Of a DNA stretch of 64,000 nt, positions 8,646-17,154 are shown one piece after another. The stretch's first letter is position 1, and every line of letters starts with the position of its first letter. A model generated the notes under the pieces. The model had not been told where the DNA came from, ran no database searches, and was given only the letters and a program-made list of their open reading frames with translations. The DNA lies in assembly GCF_003096715.1 (NCBI RefSeq), contig NZ_QEOL01000012.1, positions 1-64,000 of the forward strand, written 5' to 3'. The translations under genes were made by a program, and so were the position numbers. This DNA is from Paraburkholderia silvatlantica. GTDB taxonomy: Bacteria; Pseudomonadota; Gammaproteobacteria; Burkholderiales; Burkholderiaceae.

Positions 8646-9803
8646 ATGTTAGACCTGGCGGCAATCGAAGGACGTGAGCGCAATGGGACGAATGCGCTTT
8701 TCAATGGTAACAAGCTGAAGCTGGGCCTGTTTGGCCTGAACTGCGATAGCGGCTGCGCGATGACCCTGGTGGACGAACGGCACAAATTGACCTGGGAGCT
8801 GACGAGGGAAATTGCGCAGGTGGCGGACAAGGCCGGGATCGAAGCACTGGTGCCTGTAGCGCGCTGGATGGGTTTGGGCGGGCCGACCAACTTCAACGGG
8901 CGAAACTTCGAAACCTATACCTGGGCTGCCGGACTGGCTGCGGTCACCGAACATATCACGCTGACGACGACCTCCCACGTCCAGACGACCCACCCGGTGT
9001 TCGCTGCGAAGCAGGCGGCCACAATCGATCATATCTCGGGAGGGCGGTACTGCCTGAACGTTGTCTGTGGATGGTTTCATCCCGAACTCGGCATGTTCGG
9101 AGTGCCCTTCATGGAACATGACGCACGATACGACTACGCCGACGAATGGCTGAGCGTCGTCAAGCGGCTGTGGACCGAGGACGGGAGCTTCAGCCATCAC
9201 GGGAAATACTTTCAGATCGAGGAGGCATTCGCGATGCCGAAGCCGATCCAGCGACCGCTGCCGCCGGTTATCAATGCGGGGGGATCTGAACGGGGACGCA
9301 ATTTTATCGCTTCGCAATGTGACATCGGGTACGTTGTCATTACCGATCACAACAACAAGGACGCCATTCGCAGGCAGGTCGCGCAATATCGCACGCTCGC
9401 AGCGGAGAAGTACGGCCGCGAGGTTCAGGTCTGGACGCATGCATATGTAGTCCAGCGCGATTCCGACCGGGAGGCCGAAGAGTACCTGCGTTATTTTGCG
9501 GTCGAGAAGAGAAACGAGGAGGCGGTCGAAAATGCCGCAAAGTATCTCGGGTTGAATTCGGAAATCATGCCTGAGGCGGCCTGGCAGACTTTCAAGCTCC
9601 ACCTCTCCGGTGGTTACGCCGGTTACAGCCTGGTCGGCTCGGCCGAAACCATCGCAGAACGGCTGGCCGAACTGTCGGAACTCGGGATCGATGGTGTGGC
9701 GATTCATTGGGTTGACTACCTCGACGGGTTGCGCCGGTTCAACTCCGGCGTGATGCCCCTTCTCGAAAGAGCCGGCCTGCGCAAGCCCTTTCGACCGGTC
9801 TAA
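8646..9803 (+). CDS. LLM-class flavin-dependent monooxygenase
   Basis: Luciferase-like (bacterial luciferase/RutA/DMS-monooxygenase class) oxygenase of 385 residues, using reduced FMN supplied by a separate reductase and O2. Family features are the beta-barrel start KLKLGLFGLNCDSG, LTTTSHVQTTHPVFAAKQAA, the flavin-binding SGGRYCLNVVCGWFHPELGM and YADEWLSVVKRLWTEDG, and PPVINAGGSERGRNFIASQC. The ATG is preceded by AGGAGG. The flavin reductase gene follows 63 bases later, so this is a two-component monooxygenase. The substrate cannot be read from the sequence; the neighbouring FAH-type hydrolase and alpha-hydroxy-acid dehydrogenase point to a small organic acid or ring compound. Confidence 0.93.
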   Translation: MLDLAAIEGRERNGTNALFNGNKLKLGLFGLNCDSGCAMTLVDERHKLTWELTREIAQVADKAGIEALVPVARWMGLGGPTNFNGRNFETYTWAAGLAAVTEHITLTTTSHVQTTHPVFAAKQAATIDHISGGRYCLNVVCGWFHPELGMFGVPFMEHDARYDYADEWLSVVKRLWTEDGSFSHHGKYFQIEEAFAMPKPIQRPLPPVINAGGSERGRNFIASQCDIGYVVITDHNNKDAIRRQVAQYRTLAAEKYGREVQVWTHAYVVQRDSDREAEEYLRYFAVEKRNEEAVENAAKYLGLNSEIMPEAAWQTFKLHLSGGYAGYSLVGSAETIAERLAELSELGIDGVAIHWVDYLDGLRRFNSGVMPLLERAGLRKPFRPV

Positions 9804-9807
9804 GGTT

Positions 9808-9832
9808 CTGCCGCGCATCGGGCGCGCGGCAG
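9808..9832 (+). other. GC-rich hairpin between monooxygenase and reductase genes
   Basis: Perfect 9-bp stem CTGCCGCGC/GCGCGGCAG (9808-9816 with 9824-9832) and a 7-base loop, starting five bases after the monooxygenase stop. No T-run follows, so it is more likely an mRNA-stabilising or attenuating hairpin within the operon than a full terminator. Confidence 0.6.
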
Positions 9833-9866
9833 CGGCACACGATGCGCTTTCTGATCGGATCACGCA

Positions 9867-10373
9867 ATGAACCAGGACAATTGGCTGATGTCTTCCACCG
9901 ACGATTTCAAACACGCGATGCGTCGCCTGACGTCGACCGTATCCTTGATTACCACTGTAGAGAACGAAGGCAGATATGGCATGGTGATGACAGCCGTCTG
10001 TTCGCTGGGCGTCATTCCACCGAGCTTGCTGATCAGTGTCGCTCATACTGCCAGCATGCATGCCCCGCTACTGCGGGTGCGCAGGTTCGCGGTCAATATC
10101 CTGTCTGCGGAGCAGGCGTTCCTTGTCGAACCGTTCAGCGGCAAGGTGAAGGGTGAGGGACGCTTCGCCTTTGGCGAGTGGACGAAAGGCGTCTACGGCT
10201 TGCCCCAGCTCGTCGGCGCACAGGCCACCGTATTTTGCGACGTCGGGCAGACGTTCGAGCACTCTGGGCACACCGTTGTGATCGGTACGGTGGCTGAAAC
10301 TGTCTACGAAAACACGATCGGGCCTTTGCTCTACGAGAACGGGAAATTTGCGCGCGCGCAATTGCTTCAATAA
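9867..10373 (+). CDS. flavin reductase (FMN) component
   Basis: Flavin reductase-like domain protein of 168 residues, the NAD(P)H:FMN reductase expected to feed the LLM monooxygenase just upstream. The split-barrel pattern is visible: FKHAMRRLTSTVSLITTVEN, GMVMTAVCSLGVIPPSLLIS, HAPLLRVRRFAVNILSAEQ and HTVVIGTVAETVY. The ATG at 9867 was kept; an internal ATG at 9888 would remove seven residues, and neither has a strong ribosome-binding site, in keeping with translation reinitiation within the operon. Confidence 0.9.
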   Translation: MNQDNWLMSSTDDFKHAMRRLTSTVSLITTVENEGRYGMVMTAVCSLGVIPPSLLISVAHTASMHAPLLRVRRFAVNILSAEQAFLVEPFSGKVKGEGRFAFGEWTKGVYGLPQLVGAQATVFCDVGQTFEHSGHTVVIGTVAETVYENTIGPLLYENGKFARAQLLQ

Positions 10374-10393
10374 CTTCACGACACGGTTTCAGC

Positions 10394-10429
10394 GCGCGGC
10401 GCATGCGTTCGCCGCGCATCCCGATTTTT
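10394..10429 (+). terminator. probable rho-independent terminator or attenuator
   Basis: Stem GCGCGGCG (10394-10401) pairs with CGCCGCGC (10410-10417) and is followed after seven bases by a run of T (10425-10429). The spacing to the T-run is longer than ideal, so termination may be partial. It would reduce read-through from the oxygenase/reductase pair into the FAH and ribB genes. Confidence 0.5.
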
Positions 10430-10445
10430 AGCGAGAGAGCAGATC

Positions 10446-11300
10446 ATGAAGCTGGTGCGGTACGGTGAGAAGAACGCGGAGCGGCCGGGGTTCGTGGACA
10501 ACCAGGGGGCGGTAAGAGATCTGTCGTGCGCTCTGGCCGACATTACGCCCGAAGCGTTGGCAGGTGGTCGGTTCAATGAACTGGCTGCCTTGAACGTAAA
10601 TCAATTTCCCGTAGTGGTACATCCTGGAAGGTTCGGAGTGCCGATTTCCGGGATCGGAAAACTCGTGTGTATCGGGCTCAATTACCGGGATCACGCCAGA
10701 GAGGCACGGCTACCGGTTCCTGAAGAGCCGGTCGTGTTTCTGAAAGCGACAAGTGCATTGACCGGACCTGACGATGGCGTGATGTTGCCGCGAGGCGCCA
10801 GGAAAGTCGACTGGGAGGTCGAGCTGGGTGTGGTGATCGGACAACCTGCCCGCTACGTCGGGCAAGCGAATGCACTTGAACATGTCGCCGGGTACGTGAT
10901 CGTGAACGACATCTCCGAGCGCGCCTGGCAACTGGAGCGGGGGGGGCAATGGACGAAGGGCAAGAGCTCCGATTCCTTTGCACCGGTCGGGCCCTGGCTC
11001 GTCACTTCTGAAGAGATCCCTGAGCCGCACGACCTGGGGCTGTGGCTTGAACTCAACGGTCAGCGCTGCCAGACGGGACATACCGGCGACATGATCTTCA
11101 GTGTGAGGGAAATCGTGAGCTACGTGAGCGAATTCATGACGCTGATGCCCGGCGATATCGTGTGCACGGGAACGCCCGCGGGGGTGGGATTCGGGATGAC
11201 GCCTCCCAGATTTTTGCGGGCAGGCGACACGATGCGATTGGGCATTGATGGACTGGGCGAGCAGCGGCAGCACGTGATCTCACTTGATCAGGAAATCTAG
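10446..11300 (+). CDS. fumarylacetoacetate hydrolase-family protein
   Basis: FAH-fold hydrolase, decarboxylase or isomerase of 284 residues. Metal-binding and core motifs are present: KLVCIGLNYRDHAREA, VDWEVELGVVIGQPARYVG (acidic metal ligands), VIVNDISERAWQLERG, KSSDSFAPVGPWLV and MPGDIVCTGTPAGVG. In this family the Glu/Glu/Asp set binds Mg2+ and the enzyme cleaves or decarboxylates beta-keto acids produced by ring opening. A GAGAG lies before the ATG. Position in the oxygenase cluster suggests it acts on the product of the flavin monooxygenase step. A run of eight G near 10939 encodes part of ERGGQW. Confidence 0.92.
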   Translation: MKLVRYGEKNAERPGFVDNQGAVRDLSCALADITPEALAGGRFNELAALNVNQFPVVVHPGRFGVPISGIGKLVCIGLNYRDHAREARLPVPEEPVVFLKATSALTGPDDGVMLPRGARKVDWEVELGVVIGQPARYVGQANALEHVAGYVIVNDISERAWQLERGGQWTKGKSSDSFAPVGPWLVTSEEIPEPHDLGLWLELNGQRCQTGHTGDMIFSVREIVSYVSEFMTLMPGDIVCTGTPAGVGFGMTPPRFLRAGDTMRLGIDGLGEQRQHVISLDQEI

Positions 11301-11404
11301 CAACGTGTGCACGGTGCGCGAAGCGCCCGCGCAGGACCAGCGCAAGTTTGCGCGCGTTTGTGAGACGCGAGTACTTGCCAGCGAGGACAGAAGGAGGGAC
11401 GGGT

Positions 11405-12016
11405 ATGTGCAGCGAGATGGAGGATCTTGTCAACCGGTTCGGTCAGGGCAGCATGGTGATCTTGACGGATGATGAAGACAGGGAGGGGGAGGGCGATATG
11501 GTGATTGCCGGGGCGCATTGCTCTGAGGAAGCGATGACCTTTCTCATCCGTCATGGATGCGGCATCGTCTGCGCGCCGCTGAGCGCTGCAGTCGCTGAGC
11601 GGCTGTACCTGGCGCCGATGGTACAGGTGAATACGGCGCCGTTGTCCACCGCTTTCACGGTGAGCGTCGATTTGCGGGTGGGCTTGCGCACGGGCATATC
11701 GGCTGCCGAACGGGCGGCGACAGTGCGTCTGCTCGCTGATCCGAACTCAATCGCCTCGGATTTCGTACAGCCGGGTCACCTGTTCCCGCTTCGGGCGCAC
11801 CCTGGCGGCGTGGCTGCGCGACCCGGACATACCGAGGGAGCGATCGAACTGTGCAGACGAGCGAAGCTTGCTGAAGTGGCCGCAATCTGCGAACTGTTCA
11901 ATGATGACGGAACGGTGATGCGAGGTGCTGACATACGGCGATTTGCCGCGCGCCACAGCTTGCCGATTACATCCATCGCGGCGCTTGAGGAAACCATGGT
12001 CGGTCATTACGCCTGA
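11405..12016 (+). CDS. ribB: 3,4-dihydroxy-2-butanone-4-phosphate synthase (stand-alone RibB type)
   Basis: Makes 3,4-dihydroxy-2-butanone 4-phosphate and formate from ribulose 5-phosphate, the first step of the second branch of riboflavin synthesis. The 203-residue product keeps the hallmark motifs: DDEDREGEGDM (Mg2+ and substrate), RHGCGIVCAPL, TAFTVSVD, TGISAAERAATVR, PGHLFPLRAHPGGV and GHTEGAIEL. It has no fused GTP cyclohydrolase II. The frame opens at 11348, but AAGGAGGG directly before 11405 fixes the start. It lies in a flavin-monooxygenase cluster, not with other rib genes, so it may boost flavin supply for that pathway. It overlaps the convergent GntR gene by 10 bases. Confidence 0.9.
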   Translation: MCSEMEDLVNRFGQGSMVILTDDEDREGEGDMVIAGAHCSEEAMTFLIRHGCGIVCAPLSAAVAERLYLAPMVQVNTAPLSTAFTVSVDLRVGLRTGISAAERAATVRLLADPNSIASDFVQPGHLFPLRAHPGGVAARPGHTEGAIELCRRAKLAEVAAICELFNDDGTVMRGADIRRFAARHSLPITSIAALEETMVGHYA

Positions 12017-13029
12017 AGCGGTGAAAGGTAGGGAGGGACCGGCTCCAGTTTCATGGTGCGAACCCGATTGAAGCGTTGCAGCCAGCGCATGTCCGCTTCC
12101 TGGAGATGGTCCTGCAGGGACTGTACGGCCATCTCAATGTTGTCGCTCAGCACGTAGCCGATGATTTGCCGATGCTCTTTGAGCGCATCATAAATCGAAT
12201 GTTCGGGCGTTTTGAGGTACCGGTCGGTTACATATCGCGTGGGAATGAACAGAATGTGTGTGCGGGCGAGCGCGATGCGGATTTCCTCGTTAGGACAAAG
12301 CGACAGCAAGTCGATGTGAAGATCGGTTTCCGCCGCGTCCATATCGCCCTTGTCACATCGATGGCGCGCGATCTGCCCGCTGAGCCTCTCGTATGCAGCG
12401 GTGAGCCACTGGCGTGAGGCGAGCGGTGCAGCGTGCATCAATGCGGCGGGCTCCAGCAGACGCCGGATTTCGAAGAGGTGGTTGATGCGCTCGGTCGTTA
12501 TCCTGGCCGCAACCCAGTGTCCCGATGGATCCTTCGATAACATGCCCACACCGTGCATTCGCGCGACGACACCGCGCGCGACCGTTCTGCTCACATTGAA
12601 ATGCTCTGCGAGCCGCTCTTCGGTCAGGCGGACGGCGCCAAAGAGCACCCGCTTGCAAAGCTCGCGCTCGACGCAGGCATAAATGCGCTGCCACTGAGGC
12701 TCGGTCGTGAGGCTGACCGTATCGAGATGCGCGATCTTCGCTTCGCCCGCTGGGCTGCCGGCCACCTGGTAGCCACGTCCTGCGGTTTCGGTGATGAGTT
12801 TGTGTTCGCACAGCAGGGCGAGCGCAATACGCGCAGGTGAGCGGCTGATGCCGAAAGCCCTGGCAACGCGCGCCTCAAGCAGCTTCTCCCCCGGTGCAAT
12901 TTTTCCTGCTTCGATCATCTCTCGCAGCAGGCGATACGTCCGATCCTGAATGGAGGTTCCGGAGTCGAATTCAGGGGAGGTAACGATGTTGTCGACTGGG
13001 GCGTTTCTCATTTTCGATGTCAATTCCAT
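12007..13029 (-). CDS. GntR-family regulator with two tandem winged-helix domains and an FCD domain
   Basis: Regulator of about 340 residues from the chosen start. A first GntR winged helix spans about residues 26-90 (GEKLLEARVARAFGISRSPA), a second winged helix about residues 112-177 (VRLTEERLAEHFNVSRTVAR), and an all-helical FCD-like effector domain the rest (RITTERINHLFEIRRLLEPA). Ordinary FadR/FCD proteins have one winged helix and 220-250 residues. The frame is open another 55 codons upstream, but that stretch is Ser/Ala/Arg-rich and not domain-like; ATG 13029 or 13011 is likely. It is convergent with ribB and follows the dehydrogenase gene divergently placed behind it, so it is a candidate regulator of the whole catabolic island. 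Confidence 0.88.
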   Translation of the reverse strand: MELTSKMRNAPVDNIVTSPEFDSGTSIQDRTYRLLREMIEAGKIAPGEKLLEARVARAFGISRSPARIALALLCEHKLITETAGRGYQVAGSPAGEAKIAHLDTVSLTTEPQWQRIYACVERELCKRVLFGAVRLTEERLAEHFNVSRTVARGVVARMHGVGMLSKDPSGHWVAARITTERINHLFEIRRLLEPAALMHAAPLASRQWLTAAYERLSGQIARHRCDKGDMDAAETDLHIDLLSLCPNEEIRIALARTHILFIPTRYVTDRYLKTPEHSIYDALKEHRQIIGYVLSDNIEMAVQSLQDHLQEADMRWLQRFNRVRTMKLEPVPPYLSPLQA

Positions 13030-13202
13030 CTCGACCCTGGCCTGTGCGGCCGATGCGCGTTGCGGCGATCCACGGTGCGACAGGCGGGCGTTGTATCGCC
13101 GGAGCGCCGTGGAGCGCTCCGTTGCAGACTGTGTGGCCGGTGGCGGGGCGGGCGCGATGGTGTAGTGGCTTGCAACAGATGATACAGGCCCCAAACCGTG
13201 AC

Positions 13203-14420
13203 CTAGCGAAGGCTGCCAGGCAGCGGTTCGCCGGCGACCGGAGGCGCCTGGATGAGCGGCCGGCAGGCGCGACTTCCGCGGCCCCCCTCGATGAGCACAT
13301 CGCGGTCAATCTTGGCGACATCGGTGATCCCGCACAGCGCCATGGTCATGTCCAGTTCGCTGCGTATGATTTCCAGCGCGCGTGTCACGCCGGCTTCGCC
13401 GGCAGCGCCGAGGCCATACAGGAACGCTCGTCCGATATAGACGCCGCGCGCACCGCACGCGAGGGCTTTGAGTACGTCCTGGCCGGAGCGGATGCCACTA
13501 TCCATATGCAACTCGATGTCACCCTGGATCGCGTCTGCGATGCGCGGCAGTACGGAGATGGAGGACGGAGCACCGTCGAGTTGCCGTCCGCCGTGATTTG
13601 ACACGATCAATGCGTCAGCACCGCACCTGGCGGCCATTCTCGCATCGTCAGCATCGAGGATGCCTTTGAGCACGAGTTTCCCTTTCCATCGCTTGCGTAC
13701 CCATTCAACGTCCTTCCAGGTCAGCGTCGGATCGAATTGCCTGGCTGCCCATTCAGCCATGGATGCGATGCCCGTGACGCCCGGTGCGTGGCCGACGATA
13801 TTTCCGAACGAATGGCGGGATGTACGCAACATACCCGCGCACCATGAGGGATAGCGTGCCAGGTGCGCCAGATTGCGCAATGTCAGCTTCGGAGGCGTGG
13901 ACAGCCCGTTTCGCAGGTCGCGGTGCCGCTGTCCCTGGATCTGCAGATCCAGGGTAAATACCAGAACCGGACAGCCGGCATGCTCGGCGCGCTGGATCAG
14001 ATTCTCGATAAACCCCCGGTCTTTCATCATGTAGAGCTGAAACCAGAACGGTGCGCGAGCGTGCTCGGCGACATCCTCGATAGAGCAGACACTGACCGTG
14101 GAGAGCGTAAATGGGACCCCGAATCGCTTCGCAGCCCTGGCGGCCAGAATCTCTCCGTCAGCGTGCTGCATACCGGCAATACCCGTGGGTGCCAGCGCAA
14201 CGGGCATGGACGCGGGGATGCCGGCCAGCGTCGTTTCCAGTCTCCGGTGGCTGAAATCGACCGCCACCTTCTGCCTGAAATGCAGTTTTGCGAAATCCTC
14301 GGAATTGGCACGATAGGTCGATTCGGTCCAGGAGCCCGCGTCTACATATTCATAGAACATTTTCGGCACGCGACGCCTGGCGTGCTGGCGCAATTCTTCG
14401 ATGCTGGAAAAGTGGGTCAT
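13203..14420 (-). CDS. FMN-dependent alpha-hydroxy-acid dehydrogenase (LldD/mandelate dehydrogenase family)
   Basis: Oxidises a 2-hydroxy acid (lactate, mandelate or similar) to the 2-keto acid with FMN. The 405-residue TIM-barrel protein has the family landmarks: RVPKMFYEYVDAGSWTESTY, PVALAPTGIAGM, the FMN-contacting Lys in KLVLKGILDADDA, the catalytic His in SNHGGRQLDGAPSS, and the phosphate site DSGIRSGQDVLKALACGARG. Whether the substrate is lactate or an aromatic hydroxy acid cannot be decided by eye. It lies between the GntR gene and a divergently transcribed AraC regulator; either could control it. Confidence 0.92.
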   Translation of the reverse strand: MTHFSSIEELRQHARRRVPKMFYEYVDAGSWTESTYRANSEDFAKLHFRQKVAVDFSHRRLETTLAGIPASMPVALAPTGIAGMQHADGEILAARAAKRFGVPFTLSTVSVCSIEDVAEHARAPFWFQLYMMKDRGFIENLIQRAEHAGCPVLVFTLDLQIQGQRHRDLRNGLSTPPKLTLRNLAHLARYPSWCAGMLRTSRHSFGNIVGHAPGVTGIASMAEWAARQFDPTLTWKDVEWVRKRWKGKLVLKGILDADDARMAARCGADALIVSNHGGRQLDGAPSSISVLPRIADAIQGDIELHMDSGIRSGQDVLKALACGARGVYIGRAFLYGLGAAGEAGVTRALEIIRSELDMTMALCGITDVAKIDRDVLIEGGRGSRACRPLIQAPPVAGEPLPGSLR

Positions 14421-14677
14421 GTTGGTGTTTGACGTGATGTGCGTTTTTTTCCTCGCCAGTCATTGATGCCAGCAGGCCCGGAATAGTCTTTAATGAACAG
14501 TGTATCCAATGTTCAAAAATAGTCTATAGAGAGAAAACCGGGATTGTCAAGGCACAGGTCGGGGGGTAGCGTCACGTAAACCGGGTCGTTTCGACAGAGA
14601 CCGGGATCAGGAGCCGAACCGGGTCGGCCGCTGCGGCACGGGCAGCGGGCGGACGCGGATGTTGGGACGGAGACGAG

Positions 14678-15619
14678 ATGGACACGCTGGAAGATCATGG
14701 CGCCCGGTTGCAATGCGGTGCAGACGCGATTGAGGATTCCCTTCGCGCGAACCTTGTGAGTTGGCGGGTGCGCTCAGCCCCCGCTGGCAGAGCACTGACC
14801 GCAGACATACGGCCGGGACGACTGGACGGCGGTGTCCGGCTCATTGAGCTTTCGGGTGACCCGTTTGTGGGCGAGCGTGGACAAGTCGATATATCGTGCG
14901 ACGGTGAGGACTATGTCGGTGTTCTGCTACAGCGCACCGGTACCACGGTTTGTGATACCGGTGACCGGAAGACATTGATTCAGCCTGGTGAGGTTTGTGT
15001 ATGGTTGAGTGGGCGACCTGCGCGTTTTGAGATGCCCGCCCGCTTCCAGAAGCTCTGCATGATCATTCCGGTCTCTCGCTTCGAAAGCGTGCTGCACCAC
15101 GCGACTTCTTACGAGGGGCTGCATCTACTCGCCGGTCATCACTTCGCCACGCTCTTGAGCGCGTACCTGACGGCGCTGGCGCGAGAGGTTGTCGACCAGC
15201 CGGGCCGCGGTGCGTCGGATATCGTGGACGTGACGCTGGAGTTGCTGGGGGCTGCGTTTCGGGCCTATCGTTCGCCGTCGGGTCAGTCGCCGCGCAGTCG
15301 CCTCACGGACCGGATCTTGCGGTACATTGAAGCACGGCTCGAGGACACGGGCCTGACGCCTCAGGCGATCGCTGAGGATAACGGCATCTCACTGCGCTAC
15401 CTGTATCTCCTGTTCAATGAGCGTGGCATGACCGTCGCCGGGTGGATCCGGCAGCGGCGCCTCGAGCGCTGCCGCGCCGAACTGGCCGATGGACGGCGCG
15501 CGCGGACGGTGGCCGAGATTGCCTACCATTGGGGCTTTAGTGATTCGGCGCATTTCAGCCGCCTGTTCAAATCCACTTTTGGTGTCTCGCCCAGCGCCTA
15601 CAAGGCGACTCGTGAATAA
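14678..15619 (+). CDS. AraC-family transcriptional regulator
   Basis: Activator-type regulator of 313 residues. The N-terminal part is an AraC-binding-like (FeaR/AraC_binding_2 type) cupin-like sensor (CDTGDRKTLIQPGEVCVWLS). The C-terminal 100 residues are two helix-turn-helix units (LTPQAIAEDNGISLRYLYLL; TVAEIAYHWGFSDSAHFSRL, then FKSTFGVSPSAYKA). GGAGACGAG precedes the ATG. It is divergent from the alpha-hydroxy-acid dehydrogenase across 257 bp, making that gene its most likely target; the effector would then be the hydroxy acid or a precursor. Confidence 0.92.
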   Translation: MDTLEDHGARLQCGADAIEDSLRANLVSWRVRSAPAGRALTADIRPGRLDGGVRLIELSGDPFVGERGQVDISCDGEDYVGVLLQRTGTTVCDTGDRKTLIQPGEVCVWLSGRPARFEMPARFQKLCMIIPVSRFESVLHHATSYEGLHLLAGHHFATLLSAYLTALAREVVDQPGRGASDIVDVTLELLGAAFRAYRSPSGQSPRSRLTDRILRYIEARLEDTGLTPQAIAEDNGISLRYLYLLFNERGMTVAGWIRQRRLERCRAELADGRRARTVAEIAYHWGFSDSAHFSRLFKSTFGVSPSAYKATRE

Positions 15620-16129
15620 GCGGCGAGGGCACGCGCATCGCGGTTTCCCTGTGAGCAACCGTCAGGAGTGGTGTGCGGCCCGGCCGGCATGAGTGCGCGA
15701 CAGGCGCGTGAAGCACCGGTGTGCATTCAATCACCTGACTGCATCCTCGACGGGTATACCTTTCCAAAGGATGGATTTCCACTCCGCTCAAGATTAATCG
15801 GGTATCCGTGTTTCGTTGTTGAATCGTCATTGCGCGGCAGAGCAAAGTCAGCGGCATGCAAACGTCTACCGAGGTGTCGACGAACGGTCATCTGCGGCCC
15901 ATGAGCCGCCGTTCACGTGCGTCTTCGGTCGGACGCTCACGCACCGGCTTCGCCTCCTGCAAGCGGCCATCCGACCGACAAAGAAATGCTCCTTCGCCAG
16001 TCCAGGCGGCCGCTCTGTTAGTGCCGTGGGAATGTGCCTCACAGGCACGATGCAGCTAACGCTGTTGTCACGGCATCGCAGTGTTCGTAGTGACTCCAGT
16101 GCAGAGTTCCGGCCTGACATAGTTGCTTC
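15620..16129. other. non-coding or decayed DNA, nothing recognised
   Basis: About 510 bases after the AraC gene. Several frames are open, but none has a start signal or family pattern. It adjoins recognisable pseudogenes, so it is probably part of the same eroded stretch. Confidence 0.5.
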
Positions 16130-16530
16130 TGTTCGCGGTCACATGCTTCGGTCTCGTAGGGCAGGCCGTAGTTCGAGCTCGTTCGCTCTATTCGCGCGAA
16201 GCCGCGTTTCCCCAAATGCATACCGGCGATCAAAAGACCCTCCGAACTGACCAGGTCCAAAAGCCGCGATCGTGTGGCGGTTGCGGGGGAAGGGTCTTGG
16301 TCGAATGCAATCGATACGTCGGGCCGTTGAACCTGGATATAAGGAAAATGAACGATATCTCCCCATGCGAGCAGGCAATTCGTCCGGCTGTGTCGACCAG
16401 TTCTTCAACATGGTCGGAATGGGCGTGTGTGAGCAGGATCGAGTCGATCTTGGCTGGTTCGACACCGGCAAGCGATAGGTTGGTTTGCCCTGGCAGTTTT
16501 GCAAGCCAACGGAGTGCCGGAAACTTCTCC
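16130..16530 (-). pseudogene. remnant of an MBL-fold metallo-hydrolase gene
   Basis: Reading the reverse strand, one frame gives VEPAKIDSILLTHAHSDHVE (metal-binding HxHxDH at 16427-16410). About 50 bases on, a different frame gives GDIVHFPYIQVQRPDVSIAF, then SEGLLIAGMHLGKRGFARIE. These are the middle and the end of a secreted-type MBL hydrolase, but some 80-100 residues between the two motifs are missing and the frame shifts (the motif spacing is not a multiple of three). The 5' end and natural C-terminus are also lost. It is non-functional as it stands. Confidence 0.75.
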
Positions 16531-16533
16531 AGC

Positions 16534-16562
16534 GCAACACCTTACTTGATTCAAGGTGTTGC
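16534..16562. repeat. perfect 10-bp inverted repeat with 9-base loop
   Basis: GCAACACCTT (16534-16543) pairs with AAGGTGTTGC (16553-16562). It sits between two gene fragments and has no T-tail on either strand, so it is more likely a hairpin relic of an element or an old terminator than an active terminator. Confidence 0.55.
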
Positions 16563-16577
16563 ACTTGAAGCTAGGGA

Positions 16578-16749
16578 CTAAGAATTGTCGCCGCCGTTCT
16601 GGCGATATTCGTCGTCCGTAAGGATATCGAGACCATCAATCGTGTGGACGGCCAGGTAGACCGGGCAGCCGTCGCTTACCGACTTGAAGCGCTGCGACGT
16701 GTGATAGCCAGTCACCGCAATGAGGGCGGGGAGTTTTTCAAGTCGGTAG
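16578..16749 (-). pseudogene. C-terminal fragment of a DUF4286-like protein gene
   Basis: The reverse strand reads RLEKLPALIAVTGYHTSQRF, then a stretch with PVYLAVHTIDGLDILTDDEY, then RQNGGDNS and a stop at 16580-16578. It looks like the C-terminal half of a small ferredoxin-like-fold protein of the DUF4286 kind, recalled from memory. The 5' part is replaced by the transposase remnant beginning at about 16740, so the gene is truncated. Confidence 0.5.
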
Positions 16750-16980
16750 CGCCAGCACGCCAGAGCGTAAGCAGTCGATCGCCGCGTACTGATGGATGCC
16801 TCGCCTGATCGTCATCGTGTCTATCTGGATCTGGTCTCCTGGAACCGGACGGCTATCGTGTTTCGTTTGCCACGCAATTCTATTCGTTAGGTAAGCGAGG
16901 AATCCCATGCGTCTTCGCTGCAGCCATCGCAACCACTTATTGCGATACAGCCTCCTCACCCGGCCAGCACACCAGACTTC
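16738..16980 (-). mobile_element. integrase/transposase remnant (rve-type, IS481/IS3-like)
   Basis: A short reverse-strand frame contains the start of a DDE integrase core: RPVPGDQIQIDTMTIRRGIH, with the first catalytic Asp in IDT, followed by QYAAIDCLRS, resembling the family's QYTAVDDCSR. The rest of the catalytic domain is missing and the frame ends at the junction with the neighbouring gene fragment. No terminal inverted repeats could be assigned. Family placement is tentative. Confidence 0.6.
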
Positions 16981-17154
16981 CTGGCCGTGACAGATTCAGG
17001 ATATCGCCTGGGTGAGCGCTGCAATTCCTCCCACGCCTGGAAAAGTGTCTTAGCGAGATATTGGTTAACCCGAGGCTGAGCGACGCCTAAGATTTACTCA
17101 ACGGTCGCAGACAAGTTGTCGCGCCGAACACCAAAGTTCCAGGAGGTCGCAATC

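Noticed and set aside
8649..10061. 470-codon frame antisense to the LLM monooxygenase
   Set aside because: Sense frame has full family motifs and a ribosome-binding site; the antisense frame has neither.
10934..10945. Run of eight G as a phase-variation site in the FAH-family gene
   Set aside because: The run encodes Arg-Gly-Gly in frame and the protein reads normally through it.
17061..17093. TTGGTT ... TAAGAT as a sigma-70 promoter for the DUF4148 gene
   Set aside because: Spacing of 21 bases is too long for a standard promoter.
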